DNA of 64,000 nucleotides, from assembly GCF_001277345.1 (NCBI RefSeq), contig NZ_LIUT01000006.1:28683-92682 (forward strand), read 5' to 3'. A program made the translations under genes and the position numbers. Origin of the DNA: Paenibacillus solani (lineage in GTDB: Bacteria > Bacillota > Bacilli > Paenibacillales > Paenibacillaceae). Positions 8,276-16,185 of this stretch are shown in pieces. The notes under the pieces were generated by a model, which searched no databases, was not told where the DNA came from, and worked only from the letters and a program-made list of their open reading frames with translations. Each line of letters starts with the position of its first letter. Position 1 is the first letter of the stretch.

Positions 8276-9313
8276 TTGAAGTACTCACGTCACATAACAC
8301 CGTATAATGAGTTCTGGATGAATTGTATATTGAATTCAGCTTATTCTGTTGCCACTGGCTTTGAAGACAGTTATTCCGCTGCAGCATATTTAAATAATTA
8401 TTCATACACCAGCTGGGGCGCCGCCATAGATATAGAGTTTATGACTCCCACAATTGAAGTTTTAGACTATTCGGATCATTGGGAGAACTTTGTATTGAGT
8501 GCGGTGATTGAGAAAGAAACGCCGGTTTTCTTCAAAAACCCGCATGATTTTCTTCCGGATCTTCAAAAAATAATCTCAGAGGGGGAAATTGTAAAGCTTA
8601 ATGTAGATTTATTTTATTGGCTGCCCAAAAACATTGCCTGGAATCGATTTCATATGAGTCATTATTCCATAATTAATGGTTTTGATGCAGAGACGAAAAT
8701 GTATTCTGTTCTGGATGATGATGTTGATGGGTATGGCGTTCATACTATACCTGAAGATAGGGTAGTACAAGCTTTTATGAATTCATATGCTATGACTGAA
8801 CTTGCAGGTGAAATCCCCCATGCCTATATCTATAGTATCCGTAAGGACATAGAACCTTTTAGAATGGATAAATCTGAGATTATAAAGCATGCAGATAGAC
8901 TGATTGAAGAGCTGTCTGTATTTTCTTTTGATGATTTGTGGAATTTTAAGGACGAGCATAAAGATAATATGGATGAATACATAAGAATTTCTCTCATTGG
9001 AGTTAATATTATTGAAAATAGACATATCGGTAATGAGCTTTTGATAAATAAACTCGCTGATCTGAAACTAATTCAAGCAGCAACTTATGAAAGCATGAAA
9101 CATTACGCAAAAAGTCTCCAGAAGGGTTGGAAATTAATTAAACAAGTATTTATTAATAATTTGGTTTCTGAAAATAAAGATATAAATGTAGATTTAATTA
9201 GGAATAAAGCTAATGAAATGTTAGACATGGAGAAAAAAATGTGGTTAACCATCGTGGAAGAAAGAGATATGAAACTAGAAAATAAAGAGTCTAAGCGAGG
9301 TGTAACATCGTGA
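8276..9313 (+). CDS. BtrH-like acyltransferase / C39-peptidase-fold protein
   Basis: 345 residues resembling the butirosin protein BtrH (BtrH N-terminal domain followed by a DUF4872-like part), which moves an acyl group from a carrier protein to an amine. A candidate nucleophile is C17 in FWMNCILNS and a candidate histidine is H129 in MSHYSIINGF, the Cys/His arrangement of C39-like folds. The second half is helical and charged. The TTG start at 8276 has GGGAGG 7 nt upstream. Its stop overlaps the start of the acyl carrier protein gene by 4 nt (GTGA), so the two are translationally coupled, as expected for an acyl-ACP-dependent transferase. Homology is judged by eye; the acceptor substrate is unknown. 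Confidence 0.7.
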   Translation: MKYSRHITPYNEFWMNCILNSAYSVATGFEDSYSAAAYLNNYSYTSWGAAIDIEFMTPTIEVLDYSDHWENFVLSAVIEKETPVFFKNPHDFLPDLQKIISEGEIVKLNVDLFYWLPKNIAWNRFHMSHYSIINGFDAETKMYSVLDDDVDGYGVHTIPEDRVVQAFMNSYAMTELAGEIPHAYIYSIRKDIEPFRMDKSEIIKHADRLIEELSVFSFDDLWNFKDEHKDNMDEYIRISLIGVNIIENRHIGNELLINKLADLKLIQAATYESMKHYAKSLQKGWKLIKQVFINNLVSENKDINVDLIRNKANEMLDMEKKMWLTIVEERDMKLENKESKRGVTS

Positions 9314-9567
9314 ACGAAGAATTAGTACAAAAACTCAAGGAAGTTTTCTCGAAAAATGGGGTATCTATTTCTGAGGATGACCGAGATATGTCGATTGATG
9401 ATTTTTTTGGGATGGATTCGATTACATATGTTCAGATTTTAAATCAAATTGCGAGTGATTTTGGCATAAAGATTAACGATGCTGACTTGCTTTCAGGAGA
9501 TTTAACCACGTTTAATAATATCCTTCAATTTATCAATCAAAAACAAATGACGAACGAAGTCCGATAA
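9310..9567 (+). CDS. Acyl carrier protein
   Basis: An 85-residue acidic, helical protein with the phosphopantetheine site in FGMDSITYVQIL. The serine follows the usual aspartate, and isoleucine replaces the common leucine in DSL. A second carrier-protein hallmark is the helix around IASDFGIKINDADLL. The GTG start has GAGGTG 7 nt upstream and overlaps the previous stop. It is too diverged and too well embedded in the cluster to be the housekeeping fatty-acid ACP. No ACP-loading ligase lies nearby, so its acyl group must come from an enzyme encoded elsewhere. Confidence 0.9.
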   Translation: MNEELVQKLKEVFSKNGVSISEDDRDMSIDDFFGMDSITYVQILNQIASDFGIKINDADLLSGDLTTFNNILQFINQKQMTNEVR

Positions 9568-9598
9568 ACCATATCATATTCATCTAGGGGGGCTCGAA

Positions 9599-10489
9599 GT
9601 GAGTAAACCTGCTATATCCGTTATTATTCCAACCTACAATCGATTGGGTGGTTTAAGGGTAACATTGGAGGCATTAGTAGAGCAGAGGCTTGATAAAAAT
9701 AGTTATGAGGTTCTTGTTTGTGACGATGGTTCCAGTGAAGATACATATTCATTAGTTAAGCAATATGAAGATCGCCTGAGTATTATTTATCAATATCAAG
9801 AAGATAAGGGTTTTAGAGCAGCAGCAGCTAGAAATATGGGGATCAGAAAAGCCAGTGGTGATGTTTGTTTATTTATTGACAATGGCATCATTCTGCACAA
9901 GGATGCTTTAAGTGAACATATAAGAATTCATGGCGAGCATGATCAGCCCTGCGCTGTTGTAGGTTATGTGTATGGGTTTGATGTGTTTGAAAGTAACCAA
10001 GAAGAAATCATTCATATTGTTGAGGAAAATTCAATTGACGATGCGATTCAACTGTTAAGTCAAAAAAGAATACTAGATGTAAGAGAAAAATTTTATAAAG
10101 AATTCTCTGATGATATAGATAAGTTGCCTGCACCGTTTGTGTTGTTCTGGACATGTCATGTATCGATGAGCAGGAAATCATTAATAGATGTAGGGATGTT
10201 TGACGAAAACTTCACAACATGGGGAGGGGAAGATTCAGATATAGGGTTGGCCATGCAAAAATATGGCGCGAAATTTATATTAGCCAGAAGTGCAATGAGC
10301 ATTCATTTTCCGCATAAAAAGGAATTTGATTTTGCTAATGAAACCGATGTTGCAGATCGTCATGTTGATGATAAAAAAATGTACTTATATAGGAAGTATC
10401 CAACAAGAGCTGTTTGGTTATGGAATGAAACGGACGATGATGTGGAACTCATTAAAATGTTATTAGAAGAGCAGAAAATAGGAATATAA
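9599..10489 (+). CDS. Family 2 glycosyltransferase with Glyco_transf_7C-type C-terminal part
   Basis: Inverting GT-A enzyme of 296 residues. The N-terminal nucleotide-sugar fold reads AISVIIPTYNR, VCDDGSSEDT and the metal-site region CLFIDNG, where DNG replaces the usual DxD. The C-terminal acceptor part has LFWTCHVSMSRKSLIDVG and FDENFTTWGGEDSDIG. The ED pair matches the catalytic base of chondroitin-synthase-like and galactosyltransferase-related enzymes. There is no membrane segment, so it is cytoplasmic. The GTG start follows AGGGGGG by 6 nt. Donor and acceptor are unknown, but a downstream deacetylase suggests an N-acetylhexosamine donor (inference). Confidence 0.88.
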   Translation: MSKPAISVIIPTYNRLGGLRVTLEALVEQRLDKNSYEVLVCDDGSSEDTYSLVKQYEDRLSIIYQYQEDKGFRAAAARNMGIRKASGDVCLFIDNGIILHKDALSEHIRIHGEHDQPCAVVGYVYGFDVFESNQEEIIHIVEENSIDDAIQLLSQKRILDVREKFYKEFSDDIDKLPAPFVLFWTCHVSMSRKSLIDVGMFDENFTTWGGEDSDIGLAMQKYGAKFILARSAMSIHFPHKKEFDFANETDVADRHVDDKKMYLYRKYPTRAVWLWNETDDDVELIKMLLEEQKIGI

Positions 10490-10496
10490 ACATGAA

Positions 10497-10581
10497 CTGT
10501 GTAGTCCAATATAGACATTTTTGATTTCCTCGTGCCGATCGTACTTCTATTTTACACAGCGAGTCAAGAATGTCTTTTTTT
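10497..10581 (+). terminator. Structured intergenic terminator with competing pairing
   Basis: AGACATTTTTGA (10513-10524) pairs with TCAAGAATGTCT (10564-10575) over 12 bp with one G-U, followed by seven T. A CTCG/CGAG helix extends the stem inside. CTGTGTA (10497-10503) can also pair with TACACAG (10553-10559), which lies in the loop. The two pairings interleave as in a pseudoknot or an alternative fold. It separates the first three cluster genes from the last two. Confidence 0.6.
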
Positions 10582-10617
10582 ATTTAAATCCATATATGTA
10601 GCAGGGAGCGGACATAA

Positions 10618-12243
10618 TTGGAAAATGTGTTTAAGAACTCGTCCTTAAACTACCTGAATTGCAGGAAAATTCAAGTCGTTAATCATTTTTATAATCGTGA
10701 TTTGCCTCTTGGTTATTATTACTATCATGCCTTAGAAAGCACGGATAAAGTCTTTGATGAAATAATAAACATGAAAAAGAGAAAGTGGTACTTCAACTCT
10801 AATATATTATCGGACTTCGCTATGAAAAAATTCGGTATTATTCCAATCTTTATACCATTCGAGCAACTTCGTGATGTCAAAGATTTAATGCATGATCTTC
10901 TACATCAAAACAAGGTTGTATTTTTATGGGTGAGAAGTTCTGAGGTATTGCATAATACAACCCTTGACCCTGAATCCATACATTCGATCATGGTAACGGA
11001 CTTTCTGGATCAAGAAGAAATGTATAAGATTCAGGACATTCCTTTTTATTCTGACATCATTTATGATTTTAAAGATTTGGAGAGAATGTGTAATGATATT
11101 CCTAATCATGTAAGTAAAAATTTGGTGTATTATGATTTCCTAGAGGATAACTTGAATGTGGAATCACTAAAGAGTAAACAAATTGCTTACATTAAGTATT
11201 ATGAAGATAAGTTGGAGTTTTATGATTATCTAAGTAGTCTTTTTTCACCGAGCGGCACAGTAAGCGATGAATTGTTTAAAGAGTCCTCATGGATAGATGA
11301 TGCATTAAGTATTATAGCTGGATCAAGGTACTTATTTTCGAATGGATTATTGAAACTTGATTGGAATAAACTTTATTACGATTTATTTATGCTCATTTCC
11401 AAAGATGTAGAGAAGCTGAAGATCATGATGTCTATAAGCTTGGTTAGAAAGAGATACAACTGTAAGGAAATCTTAAATTTAATTGATAAAATTAAAAAGA
11501 TGGAACGTGAAGCCGTGTTATTGTTGCAAAATAACTTGGACAATAACACCGAAAAGCTATCAGAAATGGTTTCGAGTATCAGGGTGGAGTGCCCTGGAAG
11601 ACCTGAATTGATCAAAGCTAACAATACAAATATGAAGATAAAGTGGAATGATTCAGTTGATAATATATGGGTTACCTCCTACGGAATTTTCAAAGATGGA
11701 GAGCTAGTGGGAGAAAGTAACCAATTGCAATTTAATATAAAAGATATTTTACCGGATACATCCTATGCGATTTCAGTAAGGGCAAGAGATGCCTTTGGGA
11801 ATTCAAGTGAGATGAGTGTAATCAACCATATTAAAATCGATACTTCGATTCAAAACAAAGATATAGCATTGTTTAAGCCCGTTGTTACTTCTTCAGATGA
11901 AATTAGCTTCCGTGGGGGAGATAATGTAGTCGATGGGAGACGGCACACCAGATGGGGGAGTTCGCATTCTGAGGACATTTCATGGGTTTATATTGATTTA
12001 GGTAATGAAGTGGAGTTCTCAACTATAATGATTAGTTGGGAAGAAGCTTATGCAATAAAATATAAAATCCAATGTTCAAACAATGCCAATGATTGGAACG
12101 ATATCTATGTAAATCATGATGGACATGGTGGAGTAGAAAAAATTACAGACCTAAATGGCCGGGGCAGATACATTAAAATTTTATGTGAAGAAAAAGCTAC
12201 AATATACGGTTACTCCATTTGGAATATATCTGTGTTCGAATAA
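10618..12243 (+). CDS. BtrH-like domain fused to FN3 and discoidin (F5/8 type C) domains
   Basis: 541 residues in three parts. Residues 1-320 resemble the neighbouring BtrH-like protein, with C15 in LNYLNCRKI and H122 in ESIHSIMVTDF at nearly the same places as C17 and H129 there. Residues 323-410 form a fibronectin type III domain (PDTSYAISVRARDAFGNSSE). Residues 415-541 form a discoidin/CBM32-like sandwich (ALFKPVVTSS, GDNVVDGRRHTRWGSS, WVYIDLGNEVEF). No signal peptide is visible, which is odd for FN3 and CBM32 modules. The start is TTG at 10618 with GGGAG 9 nt upstream; the nearby ATG is out of frame. It may bind a glycan acceptor while acylating it (inference). Confidence 0.68.
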   Translation: MENVFKNSSLNYLNCRKIQVVNHFYNRDLPLGYYYYHALESTDKVFDEIINMKKRKWYFNSNILSDFAMKKFGIIPIFIPFEQLRDVKDLMHDLLHQNKVVFLWVRSSEVLHNTTLDPESIHSIMVTDFLDQEEMYKIQDIPFYSDIIYDFKDLERMCNDIPNHVSKNLVYYDFLEDNLNVESLKSKQIAYIKYYEDKLEFYDYLSSLFSPSGTVSDELFKESSWIDDALSIIAGSRYLFSNGLLKLDWNKLYYDLFMLISKDVEKLKIMMSISLVRKRYNCKEILNLIDKIKKMEREAVLLLQNNLDNNTEKLSEMVSSIRVECPGRPELIKANNTNMKIKWNDSVDNIWVTSYGIFKDGELVGESNQLQFNIKDILPDTSYAISVRARDAFGNSSEMSVINHIKIDTSIQNKDIALFKPVVTSSDEISFRGGDNVVDGRRHTRWGSSHSEDISWVYIDLGNEVEFSTIMISWEEAYAIKYKIQCSNNANDWNDIYVNHDGHGGVEKITDLNGRGRYIKILCEEKATIYGYSIWNISVFE

Positions 12244-12278
12244 TGAAGTGAATATATTAACAAAAAGTGGGTGTATTC

Positions 12279-12974
12279 ATGTATTCTAAAGTGTATGACT
12301 ATATTGAGCTTTGTAAAGATGAACGTTTTACAGGCTTTGGTGATGGGCGAATCATCCAAGACATTGTACTTCCTGATGATGGGGAATATCATGTTTGTCT
12401 TACTTTTGACGATGGACCTAACCCGGAATATACTCCTCAGATCCTTGATTTATTAAAAGCGTATGATGCTAAAGCTACTTTTTTTATTTTCGGAAAATTT
12501 GCAGAAGTTTATCCGGAAATCGTGCGCAGAATTGTAAGTGAGCATCATGAAATAGGTAATCATACATATTCTCATCCTACCTTAACGTCTCTTGATTTAT
12601 CAGAAATACAACGTGAAATATTCGAGGGTGAGAAAGCCATTCAGAGTGCTGTGGAGTATCGATGTAGTTTATTTAGACCGCCATATGGGATTTTTAGTGA
12701 CGAAATCGTAGAGAAAGTAGAAGAATTGAACTATAAGTTCATGCTATGGTCAAGGGATATGCAGGTAAATGATTGGGAATTACCGGGCACAGATAAAATG
12801 GTGGATGAGATTATAAGTAATGTGAAAAATGGCTCCGTAATCTTAATGCATGATGCTGGTGGGAATCGTGATCAAACGGTGGAAACCGTTGCTAAGGTTC
12901 TCCCCATATTAAAAAGCTTAAACTATAAATTTACCACTTTGAGTGAACTGATGAACTCTAGAACTCGGGGCTAG
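12279..12974 (+). CDS. NodB-type polysaccharide deacetylase, cytoplasmic
   Basis: Carbohydrate esterase family 4 fold, removing N-acetyl from a hexosamine. All five motifs are present: LTFDDGPNPEYT with the metal and base aspartates, NHTYSHPTL with the two metal histidines, FRPPYGIF, RDMQVNDW, and VILMHDAGGNRDQT with the catalytic histidine. At 231 residues it is a bare catalytic domain without a signal peptide or membrane anchor, unlike most Bacillota peptidoglycan or chitin deacetylases but like rhizobial NodB. The ATG at 12279 is preferred over GTG at 12267 because GTGGGTG precedes it. Last gene of the cluster, followed by a terminator. Confidence 0.88.
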   Translation: MYSKVYDYIELCKDERFTGFGDGRIIQDIVLPDDGEYHVCLTFDDGPNPEYTPQILDLLKAYDAKATFFIFGKFAEVYPEIVRRIVSEHHEIGNHTYSHPTLTSLDLSEIQREIFEGEKAIQSAVEYRCSLFRPPYGIFSDEIVEKVEELNYKFMLWSRDMQVNDWELPGTDKMVDEIISNVKNGSVILMHDAGGNRDQTVETVAKVLPILKSLNYKFTTLSELMNSRTRG

Positions 12975-13008
12975 CAGCGTACAGATTCACAGTTCGCCCC
13001 ATATACCA

Positions 13009-13038
13009 AACCCGCTCAGTGAGCGGGTTCTTACTTTT
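13009..13038. terminator. Terminator between convergent genes
   Basis: AACCCGCTC (13009-13017) pairs with GAGCGGGTT (13021-13029) around AGT, then a T-rich stretch. It closes the cluster and may also serve the minus-strand gene at 13054. Confidence 0.85.
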
Positions 13039-13053
13039 ATATTGAACAAGGTA

Positions 13054-13404
13054 TTAAGTCTCCGAATGATTTTGCTGTATCAGCTCTTTGATCTCAAGAA
13101 ATTGGGAATTCGTTATTTGTTGGGATTGTTGAAGGGCGTTCAGCTTATCTTCTATTCTTTCCATTTGAAGTTGTGTTTCTTTCTGGAGTTTCTCGGTCTC
13201 TTTTTGTGTTTTGGAGTTATCCATGATGACTAAGATGGTCAGGCCTGCACTAAAGATCGTTAAACCTCTGGCGATTTGATTTAAATCGACTGAATTCATG
13301 GCAATCAGGCAATCGGCAAAACCTGCTCCTATAAGTAGACCGCCGATGGTGACAATCCCGGTTCTTTTCCATTTCTCAGGGATGATACTTAATGGCTGCT
13401 TCAT
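13054..13404 (-). CDS. Small membrane protein with coiled coil, function unknown
   Basis: 116 residues. After a short cationic N-terminus come two hydrophobic segments (about 16-36 and 44-62). A polar heptad-like helix follows to the end (KETEKLQKETQLQMERIEDKL and on to LIQQ), probably a cytoplasmic coiled coil. The ATG has GAAGGAGA upstream. I do not recognise the family. The gene is convergent with the deacetylase and unlikely to belong to that cluster. Confidence 0.72.
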   Translation of the reverse strand: MKQPLSIIPEKWKRTGIVTIGGLLIGAGFADCLIAMNSVDLNQIARGLTIFSAGLTILVIMDNSKTQKETEKLQKETQLQMERIEDKLNALQQSQQITNSQFLEIKELIQQNHSET

Positions 13405-13590
13405 GTAGAAATCTCCTTCAGTAAGGTAGTAAACGTGAATATGATAGCTTAAATCCCTATTAAATAAAACACAAATTCTGGAATATTAAAAGGGGGATAG
13501 GGCTGATATTGTACTGAACAAAAAGGGATTATGAGCCGAACGGAGAAATTTTCTAGTAATCATTTTTTATAGATTGGCTGGTGAAACGGA

Positions 13591-13953
13591 ATGAGTGAAC
13601 AATTCTGGTTAGTGGTACAGTATCCTCTGAAAAGTGAAAAAGGCAGCCAGCGTGACCACTGGTTAAGAGAAAAAGTAATGGAATATTTAGAAATATCTCT
13701 AGCAGATGCTGATCTAGGCTATGTTGATGGATTTGATATGGGGAAATCTACTTCCGACCCAAAGAAGTATGCCCTTAATGTATTTTGTGTAGTTAAGGAA
13801 GAAGAACGGGGTATTTCTTTGGCAAAAAGAGTTTTAAGAGAGAGCCGGCTTGATCATACTCGCATAAAAATCGCTACCATGCCCTATGGAAAAGAAGAAA
13901 CATATACGCTGAAATACGCATACAAGAAGGGTGTTACTGATTTTTCGCTATAG
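13591..13953 (+). CDS. Hypothetical protein, 120 residues
   Basis: A soluble, mixed alpha/beta protein (MSEQFWLVVQYPL at the N-terminus, KYALNVFCVVKEEERG in the middle, YTLKYAYKKGVTDFSL at the end). No known motif was seen. The start has only a modest site (GGTG) upstream. Its last codons recur almost unchanged as an isolated 3' remnant at 26668-26698, and both copies are followed by a GCGACC-type hairpin, so this gene once had a paralogue in the window. A role as an immunity or regulatory protein is possible but unsupported. Confidence 0.65.
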   Translation: MSEQFWLVVQYPLKSEKGSQRDHWLREKVMEYLEISLADADLGYVDGFDMGKSTSDPKKYALNVFCVVKEEERGISLAKRVLRESRLDHTRIKIATMPYGKEETYTLKYAYKKGVTDFSL

Positions 13954-14048
13954 TATGAAATTGTGTTTAGTATTTGGAGGCAAGCATAAAAGTCTATGTT
14001 GTCTTTATCTTCGGACGGGTTGTCCCTCTGACTCTATACATACTATTT

Positions 14049-14077
14049 AAAAAGCGACCTGGATTGGTCGCTTTTTT
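14049..14077. terminator. Terminator of the GCGACC family, copy 2
   Basis: AAAAAGCGACC (14049-14059) pairs with GGTCGCTTTTT (14066-14076) around TGGATT. It lies between convergent genes and works for both. Confidence 0.92.
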
Positions 14078-14089
14078 TCGGCTCAGTCA

Positions 14090-14488
14090 TTAAATAACTA
14101 TGCAATGCATTTTAATGATTTCTGTCAAATGCTCAAATGAATATTCGTGGTTTACCATGTTTACCGTGAAGTCCTCAGCAAACTTGGTATCCATTTTAAA
14201 CTGCAACCCGTTGTAACGTAAAAATATAACCAGGGCTGTAAAAGCGGTGCGTTTGTTAGCGTTATGAAAGGGATGATTTTGTCCTAATGACTCAAACAAA
14301 GCGGCTGATTTTTCATAAACGGTCAGGTAGGCATCTTCACCAAAAGCAGAAGACCTGGGGCGGTGGACTGCTGATTCCAACATCCCTGGCTCTTTGACAC
14401 CAGTTTGTTCACCCGGACTATATCGTTGAATCATGGCAATGTTAATGGCTATGACTTCCTCTACGGACAAATAGCGTATTTGGTTCAT
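14090..14488 (-). CDS. doc: Doc-type Fic-fold toxin
   Basis: 132-residue toxin of the Doc branch of Fic proteins, whose known members phosphorylate EF-Tu and stop translation. The motif HPFHNANKR at residues 72-80 matches the Doc consensus H-x-F-x-N-A-N-K-R completely, so the active site looks intact. LSVEEVIAINIAMI and RTAFTALVIFLRYNGL fit the rest of the fold. The start overlaps the antitoxin stop by 4 nt (ATGA), so translation is coupled. There is no helix of Fic-inhibitory type inside, so inhibition must come from the partner protein. Confidence 0.9.
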   Translation of the reverse strand: MNQIRYLSVEEVIAINIAMIQRYSPGEQTGVKEPGMLESAVHRPRSSAFGEDAYLTVYEKSAALFESLGQNHPFHNANKRTAFTALVIFLRYNGLQFKMDTKFAEDFTVNMVNHEYSFEHLTEIIKMHCIVI

Positions 14489-14748
14489 CGATCTTTAAGT
14501 CCTTGCAATGTCTGGTCGTATTCATCGATTACGTTAGACAGCGTATCCATGAAGTCTTCACTTATCCCATTTGGCAATGCTACTTTGGTCGATTTTTTAA
14601 TAATGATTTCACCAGTGGACTGGTTAACATCAATTAGAACGCTATCTCCCTGACTCAAGCCAATTTGCTTGAGAGCATCGGTCATGGTTATACCCAAACT
14701 GTTTCCAAACTTGGTCACTTTCCGTTCCATGTCCATCATCCTATTCAT
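14485..14748 (-). CDS. AbrB/MazE-type antitoxin paired with Doc
   Basis: 87 residues. The N-terminal swapped-hairpin DNA-binding domain reads ERKVTKFGNSLGITMTDALK, with the typical SLGI core. A C-terminal acidic tail (EDFMDTLSNVIDEYDQTLQG) probably wraps the toxin. AAGGAGG precedes the ATG. A sigma-A promoter with an adjacent palindrome lies just upstream and fits autorepression. AbrB-fold antitoxins with Doc toxins are known in Bacillota and differ from the Phd partner of phage P1 Doc. Confidence 0.88.
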   Translation of the reverse strand: MNRMMDMERKVTKFGNSLGITMTDALKQIGLSQGDSVLIDVNQSTGEIIIKKSTKVALPNGISEDFMDTLSNVIDEYDQTLQGLKDR

Positions 14749-14777
14749 TGGGAGTCCTCCTTATCAATATATTCAAC

Positions 14778-14815
14778 TGTTATAACAATTATACACTCTA
14801 AAGGCTTAATTTCAA
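14778..14815 (-). promoter_or_regulatory. Promoter and operator of the toxin-antitoxin pair
   Basis: On the minus strand, TTGAAA (14815-14810), a 16-nt spacer and TATAAT (14793-14788) are followed directly by the palindrome TGTTATAACA (14787-14778) over the start site. The placement fits autoregulation by the antitoxin. Confidence 0.65.
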
Positions 14816-15002
14816 TTTTAAAGAACACCGCACAGTGACTAAATCTTAACTACATCTATAAAGCCAGCAGGGCCAGCCCAGCCCCTAGTCTAAAGTCTAG
14901 GTTCAGATACCCCCTAAGACGGTTATGTCAGCCGAATAAGGCGGATATAATGGATTTATAACTTTTGAGCGTGATTTATGAAGCTATAAGGGGTGTTTGA
15001 AT

Positions 15003-15797
15003 ATGAAGGCAACAGAAGCAACTGCAAAGGCGCGGACAGGCAAGGTGAATTGGGTGCTGTTTAATCCAAAAACCTATGCAACGATCCTCTACTTATTGAT
15101 ATCTCTCCCGTTAGGGATTATTTATTTTACAGTAGCGATAACGGGAATTACACTATCGATCGGTTTGACTCCCATATTTATCGGAATACCGCTGTTTTTT
15201 GGAGTAGCCAAGCTGTTAAATGGGATTGTGAATTTTGAGCAAAGCATGATTAGACAAATTTTAGGTTTACCTGCTCCGTCTGAATCGTATACCTACAATC
15301 AACAATCTGAAGCCGGGGAGAACTGGTTGAAGCGAATGGTGAGAGGTTTTGACGGCGGCCTATTCATTCGAAATCTGCTGCTCGTATTACAAAGATTTGT
15401 AACAGGCATTGTGTTCTTTGTTATTATGGTAACGGTGATTTCCCTAGGACTTGGATTCATTGCTCTTCCAGTCGTGCATATCATATTGATGAATGAATTG
15501 CAGCTTGATATTTTAGAGAATAGCTTGTTTAGTTATTTTCATATAGATTGGACTTATAATCAGCAATACCTGCTGTACGTAGGCGTTGGCCTTGTCCTGT
15601 TCTGGATCGCGCTGCGCGTCGTGAATGGGCTCATGCAAATTCAGCGCAGAATCATGTATGTGGATGAGCCATATCAACAGCCGTCAGATCGGCCAATGGA
15701 AGCAGAACTAGATACACCCTTTCAGTCGCAATATTATGAGTACCAAGAGGATCACCCTACTCAAGGGATGATGCAGCCAGCCCATAGAGAGCTTTAG
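15003..15797 (+). CDS. Membrane protein with putative sensor domain
   Basis: 264 residues. It has paired hydrophobic segments (about 30-85 and 135-175, then 195-215) and a polar linker (APSESYTYNQQSEAGENWLKR), ending in a long hydrophilic, proline- and glutamine-rich tail. The pattern resembles the 'putative sensor' membrane domain often found before histidine kinases, here without a kinase. I chose the ATG at 15003 because AGGGG lies 9 nt upstream; the TTG at 14997 would be too close. Its stop codon lies in the loop of the first of two terminator hairpins. Confidence 0.7.
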   Translation: MKATEATAKARTGKVNWVLFNPKTYATILYLLISLPLGIIYFTVAITGITLSIGLTPIFIGIPLFFGVAKLLNGIVNFEQSMIRQILGLPAPSESYTYNQQSEAGENWLKRMVRGFDGGLFIRNLLLVLQRFVTGIVFFVIMVTVISLGLGFIALPVVHIILMNELQLDILENSLFSYFHIDWTYNQQYLLYVGVGLVLFWIALRVVNGLMQIQRRIMYVDEPYQQPSDRPMEAELDTPFQSQYYEYQEDHPTQGMMQPAHREL

Positions 15798-15835
15798 AAG
15801 CTCTCTCCAAAGCGACCTTAACCGGTCGCTTTTTC
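15786..15835 (+). terminator. Double hairpin terminator (GCGACC family, copy 3)
   Basis: The first stem, AGAGAGCTT/AAGCTCTCT (15786-15794 and 15798-15806), holds the stop codon TAG of the preceding gene as its loop. The second, AAAGCGACC/GGTCGCTTT (15809-15817 and 15824-15832), ends in a T-run. The following 15836-16137 shows no gene that I can support. Confidence 0.88.
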
Positions 15836-16137
15836 GTTTGCGTCCGGACAAGCCTCAAATATAGCCCAATCTGCGCCTTGTATCTGCAGCTTTCAGCAGT
15901 TCACGACGATGCCGGCAAGGACGTTGTCCAAGTGTAAGTGTCATTTCCCTGACCTATAATCATTAACTCAGAATATCGCGGAATGCGCAAGTTATGAGAA
16001 AATGATTGTTTCGGAACTGTTTTCGCAGCTGATATGCTGTGGGTGGAATTCCAAATTTTGTTTATTTTAAACAAGGACATTGGTTTTGACAGACATGGTC
16101 CATAAAGCGAGGAGGCTGATAAGAAAGCTCCAATTAA

Positions 16138-16152
16138 TTGCAAACGATTACA
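16138..16152. promoter_or_regulatory. Possible cre or LacI-type operator before pectate lyase
   Basis: TTGCAAACGATTACA fits the degenerate cre consensus WTGNAANCGNWNNCW at every fixed position and lies 33 nt before the start codon, where binding would block transcription or elongation. A pectin-specific LacI regulator could bind it instead. Confidence 0.45.
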
Positions 16153-16185
16153 AAATTACAAGCGAATAAAAAAGGAGGAGATGGA

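Noticed and set aside
15901..16143. Minus-strand frame before the pectate lyase, ending in a coding-like TYTWTTSLPASS
   Set aside because: No RBS, and it covers the promoter region of the pectate lyase; at most an old remnant.
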